This document shows positions 27,798-37,223 of a stretch of DNA of 64,000 nt, in pieces (position 1 is the first letter of the stretch; every line of letters begins with the position of its first letter). Origin of the DNA: Halarcobacter ebronensis. GTDB taxonomy: Bacteria > Campylobacterota > Campylobacteria > Campylobacterales > Arcobacteraceae. The notes beneath the pieces are model-generated. The model did not search any database. It saw only the letters and a program-made list of their open reading frames with translations, and was not told where the DNA came from. Position numbers and translations under genes: made by a program. The DNA lies in assembly GCF_013201825.1 (NCBI RefSeq), contig NZ_CP053836.1, positions 2,852,001 through 2,916,000 of the forward strand, written 5' to 3'.

Positions 27798-28436
27798 ATG
27801 AAAGATTGTAATGTATTAGCCTATATGGCATCTATATTTTCACAGTTTTTATATAATCCTCCAAAAGAGGAGATGTGGGAAGATATAAAAGAGAAAAAAA
27901 TTCTATTAGAGTGGTTTATTCACTCTAATAGCACAAGTAACGTTCAAGCAAATCTTTTATGGAAAGAATCTCATTTCAAAGAGGATTATTTAGAGTTAGC
28001 AGTGGATTATACAGATCTTTTTATATGTGATGAGATCTCTTTAAAAGCTCCTCCTTATGGTTCATATTATCTTGATATTTCAGGGGAACTTTATTCAAGA
28101 GAGTCTGATAATGTAAAATCACTATATAATCAATGTTCTTTCTTCACAGATGCACTCTTTGGGCAACCTGCTGATTTTATTGCTATTGAATTAGAGTTTT
28201 TAAGTACTCTTCTTTTTAATCTTGAAAAAGATGCTACTTATAAAGAAGCCCTTAAAATATTTTTAGAAGAGAACTTTTTACCTTGGGTTGGAGTATGGGC
28301 AAAAGATTTACAATCAAATGCAAAAAGCTCATTTTATAAAGGTTTGGGATTCCATATACAAAATTTTTGTGAGATTCTTATTGAAGAGTTTTGTATTAAT
28401 AATTATGAGAAAAAAATACTAAGAAGAGCTTCTTAA
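27798..28436 (+). CDS. TorD/DmsD-family reductase maturation chaperone
   Basis: A 212-residue, mostly helical cytoplasmic protein. It contains ELAVDYTDLFICDEISLKAP, PPYGSYYL and FLEENFLPWVGVWAKDL, which match the conserved Y-x-x-L-F, P-Y-x-S and L-x-x-H/N-x-x-P-W positions of TorD/DmsD chaperones. It probably binds the DmsA twin-arginine leader and helps cofactor insertion. It is the last gene of the reductase operon, with AAGGAG before the start and a strong terminator after the stop. Confidence 0.85.
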   Translation: MKDCNVLAYMASIFSQFLYNPPKEEMWEDIKEKKILLEWFIHSNSTSNVQANLLWKESHFKEDYLELAVDYTDLFICDEISLKAPPYGSYYLDISGELYSRESDNVKSLYNQCSFFTDALFGQPADFIAIELEFLSTLLFNLEKDATYKEALKIFLEENFLPWVGVWAKDLQSNAKSSFYKGLGFHIQNFCEILIEEFCINNYEKKILRRAS

Positions 28437-28440
28437 TAAA

Positions 28441-28473
28441 AAAAGGGACAAAATAAAAAATTTTGTCCCTTTT
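28441..28473 (+). terminator. Rho-independent terminator of the dms operon
   Basis: A perfect 13-bp stem, AAAAGGGACAAAA (28441-28453) with TTTTGTCCCTTTT (28461-28473), has a 7-nt loop and ends in a T-run. The A-rich 5' side makes it work in both directions, so it also separates the operon from the minus-strand tRNAs. Confidence 0.88.
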
Positions 28474-28555
28474 AAATCTAACAATGCTAACAATAAAAAA
28501 ATTGATAAAAAGTAATTACACTGTCAGTATTTATTAGTCTGGAGAACTACTACTG

Positions 28556-28631
28556 TGGAGGAGGTAACCGGACTCGAACCGATGAATATCTGATTTGCAA
28601 TCAGGTGCATTACCAACTTTGCTATACCTCC
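28556..28631 (-). tRNA. tRNA-Cys (GCA), CCA encoded
   Basis: On the minus strand the acceptor stem is GGAGGTA/TACCTCC with a U discriminator and a genomic CCA. The anticodon loop TTGCAAA within CTGAT...ATCAG gives anticodon GCA. The T-arm contains GGTTCGAGTCC. Length is 76 nt including CCA. Confidence 0.96.
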
Positions 28632-28678
28632 GACAAACATCATTTTAACAGTAAAAAGGCAAAATGATTATTTGTAAA

Positions 28679-28767
28679 TGGCAGAGAGCAAGGGATTCGA
28701 ACCCTCGGAGGCGTGAACCTCGCCGGTTTTCAAAACCGGTGCTTTCGACCAACTCAGCCAACTCTCT
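28679..28767 (-). tRNA. tRNA-Ser (TGA), CCA encoded
   Basis: On the minus strand the acceptor is AGAGAGT/GCTCTCT with a G discriminator and genomic CCA. The anticodon arm CCGGT-TTTGAAA-ACCGG gives anticodon TGA. A long variable arm (GCGAGGTTCACGCCTCC region) and T-arm GGGTTCGAATCCC are typical of serine tRNA. Length is 89 nt including CCA. Confidence 0.96.
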
Positions 28768-28786
28768 ACAACATTAAGATTAATAG

Positions 28787-28873
28787 TGGTGCGAATGGTG
28801 AGAATCGAACTCACACTCCGAAACCGGAATGGGATTTTAAGTCCCACGCGTCTACCTATTCCGCCACACTCGC
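28787..28873 (-). tRNA. tRNA-Leu (TAA), CCA encoded
   Basis: On the minus strand the acceptor is GCGAGTG/CATTCGC with an A discriminator and genomic CCA. The D-arm contains TGGCGGAATAGGTAGACG. The anticodon arm GGGAC-TTAAAA-TCCC gives anticodon TAA. A class II variable arm and T-arm GAGTTCGATTCTC are present. Length is 87 nt. Confidence 0.96.
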
Positions 28874-29018
28874 ACATTTTATAGTAGTATTTGAAAATCG
28901 TTCTTTTCAAATTGGAGTGGAATTATATTCTAAATATTTATATTTGTCAAGAGTTTCAACAAGATTTTTTAAAATTTCTGCTATAATCCAAGCAATTTAA
29001 TTATTTTAAGGGGTTTCC

Positions 29019-30707
29019 ATGAGAAGTGATGAAGTAAAAAAAGGTTTTGATAGAACTCCGCATAGATCACTATTTAGAGCTACAGGATTAAAAGATGAAG
29101 ATTTTGATAAACCATTTATTGGAGTTGCAAACTCTTTTATAGAGGTAATTCCAGGTCATTTTTTCCTTGATAAAGTTTCAAAAATTATAAAAGATGAGAT
29201 AAGAGCAAATGGATGTGTGCCATTTGAGTTTAATACAATTGGTGTTGATGATGGTATTGCAATGGGACATGATGGAATGTTATTTTCACTTCCAAGTAGA
29301 GAGTTAATTGCAAACTCAATTGAAACTGTAATGAATGCACATAAACTTGATGCAATGATTGCTATTCCAAACTGTGATAAAATAGTTCCAGGTATGATTA
29401 TGGGTGCATTAAGGGTAAATGTTCCAACAGTATTTGTAAGTGGTGGACCAATGGCAAAAGGTCATACAAAAGATGGTAAACCTATTGACTTAGCAACAGC
29501 ATTTGAAGCAGTTGGAAAACATGAAGCTGGACAGATGAGTGATGAAGAGTTAAAAGATATTGAGTGTAATGCCTGTCCAAGTGGTGGTTCATGCTCTGGT
29601 ATGTTTACAGCAAACTCTATGAACACACTTATGGAAGCTATGGGGATTGCACTTCCAGGAAATGGAACAATCTTAGCTTTAACCCCTGAGAGAGAAGAGT
29701 TATACAAAAAAGCAGCTAAAAGAGTTTGTGAAATTGCAAAAGATGCAGCTTCAAGAGAAAAATTCAAATTAAGAAATATCTTAAATGAAAATGCTGTTAG
29801 AAATGCTTTTGCAGTTGATATGGCAATGGGTGGAAGTTCAAATACTGTTTTACATATGCTTGCAATTGCAAAAGAGGCAGAAGTTAACTTTAACCTTGAA
29901 GATATTAACTCTATTTCAAAAAAAGTTTCACATATTGCAAAAATCTCTCCATCACTTTCAACAGTTCATATGGAAGATATAAATAGAGCTGGTGGTGTAA
30001 ATGCAGTTATGAAAGAGATGACCAAAAGAGGTAATGATATCTTAATAGATAACTTAACAATCACTGGTGAAACTCTTTATGAAAAAATAGCAGATGCTTT
30101 TATAAAAGATACTTCTATTATCCACACTATTGATAATCCATATTCAAAAGTTGGCGGCTTGGCAATACTTTATGGAAATCTTGCAGAGCAAGGGGCAGTT
30201 ATAAAAACTGCTGGTATTACAGGAGATAGAGTATTTACAGGAAAAGCTGTATGTTTTGATGGACAACCTGAAGCAATCTCTGGAATCATTGGCGGAAAAG
30301 TAAAAGCTGGTGATGTGGTTGTTATTAGATACGAAGGTCCAAAAGGTGGTCCAGGTATGCAAGAGATGTTAGCGCCAACTTCACTTATCATGGGTATGGG
30401 ACTTGGAAGTTCAGTTGCACTAATTACTGATGGAAGATTTTCAGGAGCTACAAGAGGTGCTTCAATTGGTCACGTAAGTCCAGAAGCAGCAGAAGGTGGA
30501 ATGATTGGTTTACTAAAAGATGGTGATGAGATTCATATTGATGTTGACCAATATATTTTAAGTGTAAATCTAAGCGATGAAGAGATTGCAAAAAGAAAAG
30601 CAGAATTTAAACCACTTAAAAAAACACTTAAATCAAAATGGCTTGGACAATATAGAGCACTTGTAACAAATGCAAGTAGCGGAGCAGTTTTAAAAACTGA
30701 TCTATAA
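29019..30707 (+). CDS. ilvD: Dihydroxy-acid dehydratase
   Basis: A 562-residue enzyme of valine, isoleucine and pantothenate synthesis that dehydrates 2,3-dihydroxy-acids. The family motifs are present: [12 protein letters not shown] with a cluster Cys, [20 protein letters not shown], and the C-terminal [19 protein letters not shown]. Length is normal for the IlvD family. AAGGGG precedes the ATG. It is a single-gene unit, separated from the tRNAs by a promoter region and followed by a hairpin. Confidence 0.96.
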   Translation: MRSDEVKKGFDRTPHRSLFRATGLKDEDFDKPFIGVANSFIEVIPGHFFLDKVSKIIKDEIRANGCVPFEFNTIGVDDGIAMGHDGMLFSLPSRELIANSIETVMNAHKLDAMIAIPNCDKIVPGMIMGALRVNVPTVFVSGGPMAKGHTKDGKPIDLATAFEAVGKHEAGQMSDEELKDIECNACPSGGSCSGMFTANSMNTLMEAMGIALPGNGTILALTPEREELYKKAAKRVCEIAKDAASREKFKLRNILNENAVRNAFAVDMAMGGSSNTVLHMLAIAKEAEVNFNLEDINSISKKVSHIAKISPSLSTVHMEDINRAGGVNAVMKEMTKRGNDILIDNLTITGETLYEKIADAFIKDTSIIHTIDNPYSKVGGLAILYGNLAEQGAVIKTAGITGDRVFTGKAVCFDGQPEAISGIIGGKVKAGDVVVIRYEGPKGGPGMQEMLAPTSLIMGMGLGSSVALITDGRFSGATRGASIGHVSPEAAEGGMIGLLKDGDEIHIDVDQYILSVNLSDEEIAKRKAEFKPLKKTLKSKWLGQYRALVTNASSGAVLKTDL

Positions 30708-30710
30708 AAA

Positions 30711-30735
30711 ATAGTATAGCTTTAGGCTATACTAT
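30711..30735 (+). terminator. Terminator-like hairpin after ilvD
   Basis: ATAGTATAGC (30711-30720) pairs perfectly with GCTATACTAT (30726-30735) around a 5-nt loop, 4 bp after the ilvD stop. There is no T-run on the 3' side, so intrinsic termination is uncertain. Confidence 0.45.
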
Positions 30736-30858
30736 AACTACAAACCCCACAAAAACTCCACGTTGTATTAATTATTTATTTACGCTTTATTCAAATATAG
30801 TTTACATTTGGGTATTATAATTCTTTCTATATACATAGAAAATTACAAAGGAACTAAT

Positions 30859-32277
30859 ATGAAAAGAAAAATACTTTTTATAGCTATATTTATAGCAAGT
30901 AGTGTTTTTGCCAACAGTATAGATTTTCAAATGGCAGAACAAAACCCACAAAGAGTAGCACCTAATACTCCAAATCAGATTTTATCATTTAATAATAGTA
31001 TAAAAGATGCAATGAATTCAGTTGTAAATATTGCAGCCAAAAGAAGAGTTGCTTCAAATGCAGGGAGCATTCCATTTCAAATGTTCAATGACCCTTTCTT
31101 AAGAAGATTTTTTGGAGATCAATTTGGTGAGCAGTTTCAAGAGAATAGAATTCAAAGATCACTTGGGTCTGGTGTTATCATCTCAAAAGATGGATATATT
31201 GTAACAAACAACCATGTTATTGAAAATGCAGATGAGATCTCTGTAACTATTGGAGATAATCCAAAAGAGTACAATGCAGTTGTAATTGGTAAAGATTCAG
31301 ATAGTGACTTAGCAGTTATTAAAATTGATGGGAACAATCTTCAAGCAATCAGTTTTGCATATTCTGATGAACTAAAAGTTGGAGATTTGATTTTTGCAAT
31401 TGGTAACCCATTTGGTATTGGAACAACTGTAACTCAAGGTATAATTTCAGCACTTAACAAAGACCATGTTGGTATTAATAGATATGAAAACTTTATTCAA
31501 ACAGATGCCTCAATCAATCCTGGAAACTCAGGTGGAGCTTTAGTTGACAGTAGAGGTGCATTAATTGGTATTAATAGTGCAATTATTACAAAATCTGGTG
31601 GGAACAATGGTGTTGGTTTTGCAATTCCAGTTTCAATGGTAAAAGATGTTGTTAAAAAACTAATTACAGATGGTAAAGTAACCAGAGGTTATTTAGGTGT
31701 AGTAATTGATGATTTAAAAGCTAGTATAAATAAAATGTATACTCACAAACAAGGGGCACTTATTTTAGATGTAGCAAATGATACTCCTGCTTCAAAAGCT
31801 GGTCTAAAAAGAGGTGACTTAATCTATATGGTAAATAATGTTCCTATTAGAGATAGAAAAACTCTACAAAATACAATTGCTTCATTTAAACCAAATGAGA
31901 CAATAAAAGTAAAACTTGAAAGAGATAAAAAAGATGTTGAATTAGCTATCACTTTAGGAAATAGAGCTGGACTTGTAACCTCTGAAGCAAATAATGGAAA
32001 CTTCTTAGGTGGTCTTCAATTATCTGAGATAAATGCAGATATGCTAAAAAGATTTAGACTTAGTTCAAACTCTCAAGGGGTACTAATCACTTATGTTGAA
32101 CCAAATTCAAAAGCTGAAAAAGTAGGTTTTCAACCAGGGGATGTTATTATACAAATAGAAGATATCGAAGTAAAAAATTTCGGTGATATGCAACAAGCAA
32201 TTAGAAAATATAATAAAAAAGACAAAAGAGTGTATGTGGACAGATATGGTCAAACACTGCTTTTAGTTATAGATTAA
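30859..32277 (+). CDS. htrA: HtrA/DegP-family periplasmic serine protease
   Basis: I choose the ATG at 30859 (AAAGGA 7 bp upstream), which gives a clean signal peptide MKRKILFIAIFIASSVFA; an earlier in-frame ATG at 30808 lacks a ribosome binding site. The 472-residue product has the catalytic triad His119 (TNNHVIENA), Asp150 (DSDLAVIKI) and Ser224 (GNSGGALV). Two PDZ domains follow (about 265-360 and 375-470). It degrades or refolds damaged periplasmic proteins. It is followed directly by a two-component pair in the htrA-cprR-cprS order known from Campylobacter jejuni. Confidence 0.94.
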   Translation: MKRKILFIAIFIASSVFANSIDFQMAEQNPQRVAPNTPNQILSFNNSIKDAMNSVVNIAAKRRVASNAGSIPFQMFNDPFLRRFFGDQFGEQFQENRIQRSLGSGVIISKDGYIVTNNHVIENADEISVTIGDNPKEYNAVVIGKDSDSDLAVIKIDGNNLQAISFAYSDELKVGDLIFAIGNPFGIGTTVTQGIISALNKDHVGINRYENFIQTDASINPGNSGGALVDSRGALIGINSAIITKSGGNNGVGFAIPVSMVKDVVKKLITDGKVTRGYLGVVIDDLKASINKMYTHKQGALILDVANDTPASKAGLKRGDLIYMVNNVPIRDRKTLQNTIASFKPNETIKVKLERDKKDVELAITLGNRAGLVTSEANNGNFLGGLQLSEINADMLKRFRLSSNSQGVLITYVEPNSKAEKVGFQPGDVIIQIEDIEVKNFGDMQQAIRKYNKKDKRVYVDRYGQTLLLVID

Positions 32278-32287
32278 AGGATTTCCC

Positions 32288-32965
32288 ATCGTTCAAGTAC
32301 TAATGATAGAGGATGATTTAGAGCTTGCTCAAATCATAACTGACTACTTAGCCTCTTATGATATTGAAGTAACAAATACAGATAGTCCATACAATGGACT
32401 ATCTATGTTGAGTATAAAAGAGTACAAACTTTTAATTTTAGATTTAACTCTTCCAGAGATTGATGGACTTGAACTGATTCCAAAAATAAGAGAGAAATCA
32501 GACATTCCTATTATTATTTCAAGTGCAAGGGATGATATTCTAGACAAAGTTATGGGACTTGAAAGGGGAGCTGATGATTATCTTCCTAAACCATATAATC
32601 CAAGAGAACTTCAAGCAAGAATAAAAGCTATATTAAAAAGAATGTCTCCTGTAGAAAAAATAGATGAAACAGTAAAAAAATCTGATTTTATATTAAAAGA
32701 GGATGATATTCAAGTATATTTCAAAGGGGAACTTCTAAATCTTACTTTGGCAGAGTTTGATATTTTAAAACTTCTTATTCAAAGAAATGGTGCAGTTATA
32801 GCAAGGGAAGATTTTATCTATGCAAGTGACCATATAGAAGATGATAGTAGTTTAAAAAATATTGATGTTATGGTTTCAAGAATTAGATCAAAAATCTCTA
32901 AAATAGATGATAGTAAAACCTATATTAAATCAGTAAGAGGAATTGGTTATCAACTAATATGCTAA
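32288..32965 (+). CDS. cprR: CprR-like OmpR-family response regulator (probable non-AUG start)
   Basis: The first ATG in frame (32303) would remove the first beta strand of the receiver and has no ribosome binding site. An AAAGGA overlapping the htrA stop codon is correctly placed (6-nt gap) for an AUC codon at 32288. That start gives (M)VQVLMIEDD, a normal receiver opening. The phosphoacceptor is Asp52 in LILDLTLPEIDG by that numbering. PKPYNPREL supplies the conserved Lys, and the winged helix ends SVRGIGYQLIC. The gene order htrA-regulator-kinase and similarity point to CprR of Campylobacter, which controls envelope and biofilm functions. It overlaps the kinase gene by 7 bp. Confidence 0.85.
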   Translation: MVQVLMIEDDLELAQIITDYLASYDIEVTNTDSPYNGLSMLSIKEYKLLILDLTLPEIDGLELIPKIREKSDIPIIISSARDDILDKVMGLERGADDYLPKPYNPRELQARIKAILKRMSPVEKIDETVKKSDFILKEDDIQVYFKGELLNLTLAEFDILKLLIQRNGAVIAREDFIYASDHIEDDSSLKNIDVMVSRIRSKISKIDDSKTYIKSVRGIGYQLIC

Positions 32966-34179
32966 GAAATATCTCTATCTCTGCTTTTATCAATACAATC
33001 TTTATTTTGGCACTTATTGCAATCTCACTTACATTTGCCATTTTTATAAAACTTGATAAACAGAGGTTTAATATCTCTATGCAAAAAAAGTATGAACTTG
33101 TTGCAGAAAATTTACTTAAAACCCTTGATACAAACCCTTCAAAAAATGGTATTAAGATTATTCTAAAACAGTTCAAAATGCAACAAGTAGAGGATAATAT
33201 ATTATCTCTTACCGTTTTAAATGATGCAAAAGTTGTTGTTGTTAGACAAACGATAAATGGAATGTATAGAATCTTTAGTTTAGAAGACAATCTTTACACT
33301 TATGTACAAAAAGATGGTTATAACTTGATGATTCAAGATACCCAAAACTACTCATATAATCTTTTGATTATCTCTTTAGCTATTGCCTTATCTATTGGTG
33401 TTTTATTCTCCCTTTATTATATTTTGAAAAAGAAATTAAAACCTCTTAGAAACCTAAATAGAGAGATTAAAAAATTCTCAGAAGGTGATTTAAACGTTAA
33501 AATAGTCTCAAATAGCAAAGATGAAATAGGAACTATTGCAAAAACTTTTGATGAAGCAATAACACATATAAATAATCAAACAAAATCAAAAGAGCTTTTT
33601 ATGCGTAATATGATGCATGAGCTTAAAACTCCTATTACAAAAGCAATGTTTATAGCTGAAACTTTAGATGATGAGAAAAAAAGAGAGACTTTGCAAAGAG
33701 CTTTTCAAAGAATGGATGATATTATCAAAGAGTTAGCTATGGTTGAAAGGCTTACTTCAAATAGTACTTTAGTTTATAAAGAGGCAACAAGTTTCTTTAA
33801 AATCTATAAAAAAACAGTTGAAATTGCCATGTTAAACCCTAATAAAATTGATGCAAAAATAAATGACTTTAGACTAAATGCAGATACCGCTATGCTTTCA
33901 GTGGCACTAAAAAACCTAATAGACAACGCTATTAAATTCTCTCCAGATAGACACGCTTGTATAAGTGCAAATAAATATAAAATAGATATTATCTCAAAAG
34001 GGGAAAAACTAAAAAACAATTTAGAGTATTACACAGAACCTTTCTCACAGGAAGAGAAAAGAAGTGATGGTTTTGGACTTGGTCTTTATATTGTTAAAAC
34101 AATTGCCCATTTACACGGATATAGACTTGTTTACCAACACAATGCAGGGAAAAATATCTTCTCTATTTTGATAAAATAA
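32959..34179 (+). CDS. cprS: CprS-like sensor histidine kinase
   Basis: A 406-residue kinase with TM1 (about 9-28), a short periplasmic loop, TM2 (about 133-156) and a HAMP domain. The DHp helix has His220 in MMHELKTPITKAMF. The ATPase domain has LKNLIDNAIKFSPD and DGFGLGLYIVKTIAH. The G1 box reads ISKGEKL rather than DNGxG, a variant that also seems to occur in Campylobacterota ArsS-type kinases. It overlaps the regulator gene by 7 bp and the convergent Cys-rich gene by 17 bp. Confidence 0.88.
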   Translation: MLRNISISAFINTIFILALIAISLTFAIFIKLDKQRFNISMQKKYELVAENLLKTLDTNPSKNGIKIILKQFKMQQVEDNILSLTVLNDAKVVVVRQTINGMYRIFSLEDNLYTYVQKDGYNLMIQDTQNYSYNLLIISLAIALSIGVLFSLYYILKKKLKPLRNLNREIKKFSEGDLNVKIVSNSKDEIGTIAKTFDEAITHINNQTKSKELFMRNMMHELKTPITKAMFIAETLDDEKKRETLQRAFQRMDDIIKELAMVERLTSNSTLVYKEATSFFKIYKKTVEIAMLNPNKIDAKINDFRLNADTAMLSVALKNLIDNAIKFSPDRHACISANKYKIDIISKGEKLKNNLEYYTEPFSQEEKRSDGFGLGLYIVKTIAHLHGYRLVYQHNAGKNIFSILIK

Positions 34180-34588
34180 CATCTTTCATAATCAAAAACC
34201 AATCCCTTGAAAAGTGTTTTTTAATATATTTCTCTTTATGTGGAACTATACAACCTGAACAGTTTTGATGTATATAATCTTCACCTTTATATTGACTTCC
34301 ATCTTTTGAATCAATACTACAATAGGAATAAAGAGTTTTTTCCTCTTGTTTTCTAACTCCATTATCATCAAATCTAAAGTTTGGACAGGCACATAAGTAG
34401 CAGTTTAACTCTTCATAATCATGGCACTTCTTATTATCTTTATACAGTGGACAAAAATCTGGCTCCTCTTTTACCATATTTTCAAATCTAAAATATTTTA
34501 TAACCTCATCATCGCTTAGATTTTTTAGTTTTCCCATAATTTTTGCATGTTTTTTTCCATGGTTTTCAAACCACTCTATATATTTCAC
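34163..34588 (-). CDS. Cysteine-rich protein of unknown function
   Basis: A 141-residue soluble protein I do not recognise. It has about nine cysteines, in FCPLYKDNKKCHDYEELNC, YLCACPNF, SYCSIDS and HQNCSGCIVPHKEKY. The CxC, CxxC and CxxxxxH-like spacings suggest a bound Zn or Fe-S centre. It begins with the A shared with the dtd stop codon (TAATG), so it is translationally coupled to dtd. Confidence 0.7.
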   Translation of the reverse strand: MKYIEWFENHGKKHAKIMGKLKNLSDDEVIKYFRFENMVKEEPDFCPLYKDNKKCHDYEELNCYLCACPNFRFDDNGVRKQEEKTLYSYCSIDSKDGSQYKGEDYIHQNCSGCIVPHKEKYIKKHFSRDWFLIMKDVILSK

Positions 34589-35037
34589 TAATTTAACTCC
34601 TTAGAATCCACAATAAAAGTAACTGGGCCATCATTTTGAATATTTACATCCATCTTTGCACCAAAAATTCCCGTTTGTACTTTTACATCCTCTTTTATCA
34701 TTTCTTCTATAAACTCTTCATAAAGCTTTTTTGCAAGCTCAGGATTTTCACTTGAATCAAAGCTTGGACGTCTGCCTTTTTTTATATTTGCTGCTAGTGT
34801 AAATTGAGAGATAATTAAAACTTCACCTTTTGTATCAAGAAGTGAAAGATTCATCTTGTCATTTTTATCTTGAAAAATACGAAGATTTACTATTTTAGAG
34901 ATTAGTTTTTTTATATCCTCTTTTGTATCACCTTTTTTAACTCCAAGCAAAATATTTAATCCACATCCAATCTCACCTACAATCTTTCCCTCAACTTTTA
35001 CATTAGAACTACTTACTCTTTGTATTACTGCTATCAT
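34588..35037 (-). CDS. dtd: D-aminoacyl-tRNA deacylase
   Basis: A 149-residue DTD that removes D-amino acids (and glycine from tRNA-Ala) to protect translation. The active-site motifs SQFTLAA and GPVTF (as NDGPVTFIVDS) are intact, and MIAVIQRVSSSNVKV is a typical start. It overlaps the upstream transglutaminase-like gene by 4 bp. Confidence 0.95.
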   Translation of the reverse strand: MIAVIQRVSSSNVKVEGKIVGEIGCGLNILLGVKKGDTKEDIKKLISKIVNLRIFQDKNDKMNLSLLDTKGEVLIISQFTLAANIKKGRRPSFDSSENPELAKKLYEEFIEEMIKEDVKVQTGIFGAKMDVNIQNDGPVTFIVDSKELN

Positions 35038-35636
35038 TTATACTCTAAACTCTCAATCACTAATTTCTTATTCTTAAAAGGATCAATAAATGCCTTTATA
35101 TCTTCGAAACTATACTTTAAAGGAAACCCTATTTTAGAACCCTTTGCAGTACTTTCTAAAATATAAAAAGGTTTACCATTTATATAAAGTGCTTTTTTAT
35201 TTGGAAAAATTAGATTCATATTTACAACCACAAAAATATGTTTAGGTACTAATACAAAATATGCCTCATACCCTTTTGCTTTTAGTAAAGAGATAAGAAG
35301 ATTACTCTTATCATCACAATCTCCATAGTTTTGCTCTAATACATTTTTTCCACTTCTTGCAACTGACTTATTTATTTTATATGGAATATTTGTAACTAAA
35401 TCAAGCAGACTCTGAACTTCACAAAGTTTTGTATCACACCCTTTTGTAAGTCTATTTGCCAAATCTTTTGTATATTTATCCTCTTTTACTTGATTTACAT
35501 AGGTTAAGCCATCAATATCTATAAACTGATTTTTTACAATAAAAAAAGATTTGTATATCATCCAAACCATAAAAAGCAGAACAAAAAGGATTACTATAAT
35601 TGAAAGATTTTTTATCATTTTATTTTCAAATAGCAT
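35034..35636 (-). CDS. Membrane-anchored transglutaminase-like cysteine protease domain protein
   Basis: A 200-residue protein with one N-terminal membrane helix (about 10-28) and a periplasmic domain. A transglutaminase-like triad is visible: Cys in YGDCDDKSNLL, His in VPKHIFVVV and an acidic residue in ILESTAKGSKIG. Such domains act as peptidases or peptidoglycan/lipoprotein modifiers; the target here is unknown. A second possible start lies 18 bp downstream. It overlaps the aminotransferase gene by 11 bp. Confidence 0.7.
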   Translation of the reverse strand: MLFENKMIKNLSIIVILFVLLFMVWMIYKSFFIVKNQFIDIDGLTYVNQVKEDKYTKDLANRLTKGCDTKLCEVQSLLDLVTNIPYKINKSVARSGKNVLEQNYGDCDDKSNLLISLLKAKGYEAYFVLVPKHIFVVVNMNLIFPNKKALYINGKPFYILESTAKGSKIGFPLKYSFEDIKAFIDPFKNKKLVIESLEYK

Positions 35637-36567
35637 AAACTGCCTCTTTCAGACTTGCTATATTATCCTTTGAATTTACATAAATATTTAAAAACTTCTC
35701 ATCTATAAAATCATAACTCATGCAATCAAAGATTTTAAAATCTCTGTTTTTTAGTCTATTTATAAACTCTTTTGAATCTATCTCTTTTAGTTTTATTAAA
35801 AGAGAGTTTGAACTACTGTGAAAAATAGATTCTACATATTTGCAAGAGTGAAAAATCTTCTCCAACTCTATTCTATTTTTAATATTTACACTATTTGAAA
35901 TAGCTCTAAACTCAACATCTTTTAAAGAGTTTTCCAAATACTTCACATCAAAAATTGAGAGTTTGTTCTCTGGCTCATATTTTCGTAAAAAAGAGATATT
36001 CTCTTGGTTTGAAAATATTGCTGAAATACTTAAGTTTACATTTGAATAATATTTTGAAAAATCTTTTAAAATATACAAAAATTTATACTCTTTTAGATAC
36101 TTTACCGCAGCTTCCTCTCCACAAAAATCTAAAAAAGTCTCATCAACTATTACAATTGCCTCTTTTTCTATCCAATATTTAAAAAGATTTTCTAACTCAT
36201 AATAAGTTCCATCAAGATAAGAAGGGTTTGCAAAGATTACTACACTTTGTTCTTTTATTGGTAAAAAGAGATTTTCAAACCTATTTATAACCCTTACTTC
36301 ATATTGTAAATTATAAGCCGCTTTTTTATACTCTAGTGAGCAAGGAGAGTAGATAAAACAAAACTTTTTATCCAAAAATTTTAGTATAGAATAGATAGCT
36401 GAACTAAAACCATTAAAGAGTTCTATTTGCTCTTTTTTAACTTTGTATCTATTTTCTAAAAGTTCTAAAAGAGTGTTATAGCTGTTTGATTTAGCCTCTG
36501 AAATTAACCCATAATTTAGATTTACATTTGGTTTTAAAAAGTTAATTTCACTGCTAAAATCAATCAT
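35626..36567 (-). CDS. PLP-dependent class I/II aminotransferase (HisC/CobD-like)
   Basis: A 313-residue fold-type I protein, short for the class. It has FANPSYLDGTYY (the NP-x-x-x-G-T motif of HisC/CobD relatives), VDETFLDF with the pyridine-binding Asp, and ILKDFSKYYSN with the probable PLP Lys. The usual Arg-rich C-terminal substrate region is not obvious. It could be a threonine-phosphate decarboxylase-like or histidinol-phosphate aminotransferase-like enzyme. No cobalamin or histidine genes are nearby. Confidence 0.72.
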   Translation of the reverse strand: MIDFSSEINFLKPNVNLNYGLISEAKSNSYNTLLELLENRYKVKKEQIELFNGFSSAIYSILKFLDKKFCFIYSPCSLEYKKAAYNLQYEVRVINRFENLFLPIKEQSVVIFANPSYLDGTYYELENLFKYWIEKEAIVIVDETFLDFCGEEAAVKYLKEYKFLYILKDFSKYYSNVNLSISAIFSNQENISFLRKYEPENKLSIFDVKYLENSLKDVEFRAISNSVNIKNRIELEKIFHSCKYVESIFHSSSNSLLIKLKEIDSKEFINRLKNRDFKIFDCMSYDFIDEKFLNIYVNSKDNIASLKEAVYAI

Positions 36568-36568
36568 G

Positions 36569-37168
36569 TTAAAGGCTTAAAAAGTTTTTTATCCCAGTAA
36601 AAATAGTTTGCGCTGAAAGAGCTGCCAAAAATAGTCCAGTGATTTTTGAAACCACTAAAAGTCCCTGTTTACCAATAACTTTTTTTATAATATGTGAAAA
36701 ATATAACATAATACCAATTAGTACAACTGCCGCAATAAGAGCACCACTTCCTAAAAAAAGTTCCGAGGCAGTTTTAAATCCTGCACCCATTACAAGTAAA
36801 ATACCTATTGTTCCAGGTCCAACTGTAATAGGAATTGCCAAAGGAACAACTGCTAGTTCTTGAATATTTGTAGCATCAACTTTTTGCCCATCTTTGCTAC
36901 CTCTTATCAAATCAACTGCCGTTAAAAATAGTAAAGCTCCAGCACCTATTCTAAAAGCGTCTAAAGTTATACCAAAAATAGAGAAAATATGTTTTCCAAA
37001 AAAGAGAAGAACTAAACATAAAATAATAACTGACAGGGTAACTTTAACAGCTAGTGTTTTTTTCTCCCTTGTTGTTGCGTCATTTGTTACAGTTAAAAAT
37101 ACTGACAAAACAAAGAAAGGGGTCATTATAAAGAACATTTTTAAAAATGTTGCTAGAAATATCTCCAT
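36569..37168 (-). CDS. MarC-family integral membrane protein
   Basis: A 199-residue protein with six predicted membrane helices and the MarC-family segments GAGALLFLTAVDLIRG, PLAIPITVGPGTIG and SKITGLFLAALSAQ. Family members were once linked to antibiotic resistance, but their function is not established. It lies upstream of the aminotransferase gene with 1 bp between them. Confidence 0.88.
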   Translation of the reverse strand: MEIFLATFLKMFFIMTPFFVLSVFLTVTNDATTREKKTLAVKVTLSVIILCLVLLFFGKHIFSIFGITLDAFRIGAGALLFLTAVDLIRGSKDGQKVDATNIQELAVVPLAIPITVGPGTIGILLVMGAGFKTASELFLGSGALIAAVVLIGIMLYFSHIIKKVIGKQGLLVVSKITGLFLAALSAQTIFTGIKNFLSL

Positions 37169-37173
37169 TATTC

Positions 37174-37207
37174 TATACTTCCTAAAATTATATTTTTAGG
37201 AAGTATA
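37174..37207 (-). terminator. Terminator-like 14-bp hairpin after dsbD
   Basis: TATACTTCCTAAAA (37174-37187) pairs with TTTTAGGAAGTATA (37194-37207) around a 6-nt loop, between the dsbD stop and the marC-like start. The stem is perfect but no strong T-run follows on the minus strand. It may end dsbD transcripts or mask the next gene's leader. Confidence 0.5.
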
Positions 37208-37223
37208 TCAAAATTAAGATAAG

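Noticed and set aside
28556-28873. tRNA cluster as an integration (att) site of a mobile element
   Set aside because: No integrase, no duplicated tRNA 3' end and no change in composition next to the cluster.
28668-28910. Minus-strand 80-codon open frame
   Set aside because: It runs straight through the serine and leucine tRNA genes and is explained by them.
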